NCBI GenBank assembly: GCA_026392145.1
Contig: JAPLCS010000175.1
Coordinates: 1-6,105 of the forward strand
DNA length: 6,105 nt
Direction: 5' to 3'
Origin: Fimbriimonadales bacterium
GTDB lineage: Bacteria > Armatimonadota > Fimbriimonadia > Fimbriimonadales > Fimbriimonadaceae
Each line of letters begins with the position of its first letter. Position 1 is the first letter of the stretch. Made by a program: the position numbers and the translations under genes. The notes beneath the pieces were generated by a model that had not been told where the DNA came from, did not search any database, and saw only the letters and a list, made by a program, of their open reading frames with translations. Positions 5,341-6,105 of the stretch are shown in pieces.

Positions 5341-5442
5341 GGCGAGCCACTCACGTGGACGGGGTAAGCAGGCGTAGCTGGGGTGGTACTGGTAAGCCCG
5401 CAGGCGGATCACGTTGGCATTAGGCCTCTGTGCTCACCTGTG
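5341..5442 (+). repeat. REP-like element, copy C (direct)
   Basis: The first 63 bases match copy A closely (5 substitutions, one extra G). The second half is more decayed but keeps exactly the same 34-nt spacing between the arms at 5387-5397 (TACTGGTAAGC) and 5432-5442 (GCTCACCTGTG). It lies three bases after the last cassette gene with the same end facing the operon as copy B. As a hairpin-forming sequence after a gene it could also protect or end the operon transcript. Confidence 0.75.
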
Positions 5443-5454
5443 TTCGAACGTTGA

Positions 5455-5919
5455 CCCACCGAGGACGGTGATACGACGATTTTTGGGTACGACGCAGCTT
5501 CTCAGCTGACTTCAGAAGTTCGGCCGGGCTACTCGGCGAGTTACACGTTTGATGGGAACGGGAACCGACTCTCAAAGTCGGTGAATGGAGCGACTGAGTA
5601 TTATAGTTACGACGACGGCGACAGTTTGCTCTCGCCGAGCAACTAGCCGTACACCTACGATGCGGCGGGGAAAACGACATCGGTACGGGTGGGGTTTGCA
5701 GCGCCGTCTACGTTGACCTATGACAACGAAGACCGTCTGAAGACATTCATCGGACAGACTTACACCTACAACGGGTTCGATACTCGGGTAGGTAAGACGA
5801 TAGGGGGTTCGACGACGAGCTACCACCGGGACGAAGTGGGCGTGACTGCGCCTTTAATTTCGGCTTCAGATGCGACTTATACTTCTGGAGTTTCCGCTCT
5901 CGCAACTGCATATACTTGA
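5455..5919 (+). pseudogene. RHS/YD-repeat protein remnant with in-frame stop
   Basis: RHS proteins are large secreted or surface beta-cage proteins whose variable C-terminal toxins serve in competition. This frame contains YD-type repeats: FGYDAASQLTSE, YTFDGNGNRLSKSVNG, YYSYDDGD, YTYDAAGKTTSV, LTYDNEDRLKTFIGQ, YTYNGFDTRVGKT. A TAG at 5644-5646 interrupts it, a TGA at 5452-5454 precedes it, and a TGA at 5917-5919 ends it after the degraded pre-terminal segment (YHRDEVGVTAPLIS). There is no start, no RHS core end motif and no toxin domain, so it is a dead fragment about 155 codons long. It starts directly after REP copy C. Its G/C-rich codons differ from the cassette genes, so it belongs to another source. 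Confidence 0.85.
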
Positions 5920-5976
5920 GAATTGTGAGAAGTGCAAAGTTTCTAGTGAACTGTTTGACGCTACCTTCCACATAGG

Positions 5977-6006
5977 TTGACAAACACCGCCGCCAACTCC
6001 TAGTTT
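5977..6006 (+). promoter_or_regulatory. Weak candidate promoter for the right-flank gene
   Basis: A perfect TTGACA (5977-5982) is followed after 18 bp by TAGTTT (6001-6006), a poor -10. Transcription would start only ~8 bases before the ATG at 6022, giving a nearly leaderless message; consistently, no Shine-Dalgarno precedes that ATG. Confidence 0.3.
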
Positions 6007-6021
6007 CTACCACCCTTAACT

Positions 6022-6105
6022 ATGGAAAGCCCCTTCTTCAACCTCACCGACCGCCCCTTCAAATTCCTCCATCGACCCACCACCACAACCCTCTTCCACC
6101 CCAAC
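6022..6105 (+). CDS. Start of an unidentified gene, possibly a P-loop ATPase (runs off the window)
   Basis: The ATG at 6022 opens 28 codons to the window end (MESPFFNLTDRPFKFLHRP, then TTTTLFHPN). Wobble positions are almost all C, as in the chromosomal flank and unlike the AT-richer cassette. No signal peptide. The last 27 bases match the displaced fragment at 1589-1615. That fragment goes on with SLVLLAGTPKIG, a strand plus the first part of a Walker A loop, so I infer that this gene encodes an ATPase of the AAA/RecA-like kind. The family cannot be named from what is visible. Start is without a clear ribosome binding site. Confidence 0.55.
   Translation, partial: MESPFFNLTDRPFKFLHRPTTTTLFHPN

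Noticed and set aside
1649..5442. CRISPR array from three repeat copies
   Set aside because: Copies are ~100 bp, in mixed orientation, far apart and at gene borders; there are no regular spacers or cas genes.
5689..5919. Separate 76-aa protein
   Set aside because: It is only the part of the RHS remnant downstream of the in-frame TAG at 5644, with YD-repeat sequence continuing on both sides of that stop.

Overview
The window is bacterial. Its edges are ordinary chromosome and its middle is an accessory region. On the minus strand at the left is a lipB-rnhB pair: octanoyltransferase, followed by the first 27 codons of ribonuclease HII, joined by a TAATG overlap. At the right edge a plus-strand gene begins at 6022 and runs off the end. 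The flanking genes have C-rich wobble positions; the genes between are more AT-rich. The phylum cannot be read directly. The style of the RHS remnant and the degenerate REP-like repeats made me think of Armatimonadota (Fimbriimonas-like), but that is a weak inference.

Layout: rnhB (partial) and lipB, minus, 1-809. An AT-rich spacer with a candidate promoter, 810-1025. A secreted protein of unknown function at 1026-1724, whose last ~44 codons come from unrelated DNA. A 375-bp mini-element at 1651-2025: two REP-like repeats (A and B) in inverted orientation around the 3' end of a REP-associated tyrosine transposase (RAYT) gene. Then a tightly packed plus-strand operon, 2028-5337: the 3' end of a beheaded gene, an unknown 195-aa protein, a probable PD-(D/E)XK nuclease, a DUF4062-TOPRIM fusion protein, a small gene that is probably frameshifted, and a HEAT-repeat-like protein. 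A third repeat (C) starts 3 bp after the last stop. A dead RHS/YD-repeat fragment fills 5455-5919, and the next chromosomal gene starts at 6022.

The most interesting point is the combination in the centre. Several operon junctions are start/stop overlaps (ATGA, TGATG, GTGAGCACTGA, ATGGAAGTTAA), so the genes were probably inherited and translated together. The mix of a nuclease, a TIR-like sensor/effector domain joined to a TOPRIM domain, and a helical-repeat scaffold looks like an anti-phage defence operon, though I cannot match it to a named system. The operon is bracketed by inverted copies of the same REP-like element (B and C, same end facing inward), which suggests capture or mobilisation by RAYT-type activity. 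The first gene lost its 5' part at copy B, so the system may be incomplete here.

A 27-bp stretch at 1589-1615 matches the last 27 bp of the window (25 of 27 identical, same reading frame). A piece of the right-flank gene therefore also lies left of the cassette, as a displaced fragment that breaks off at what looks like a P-loop.
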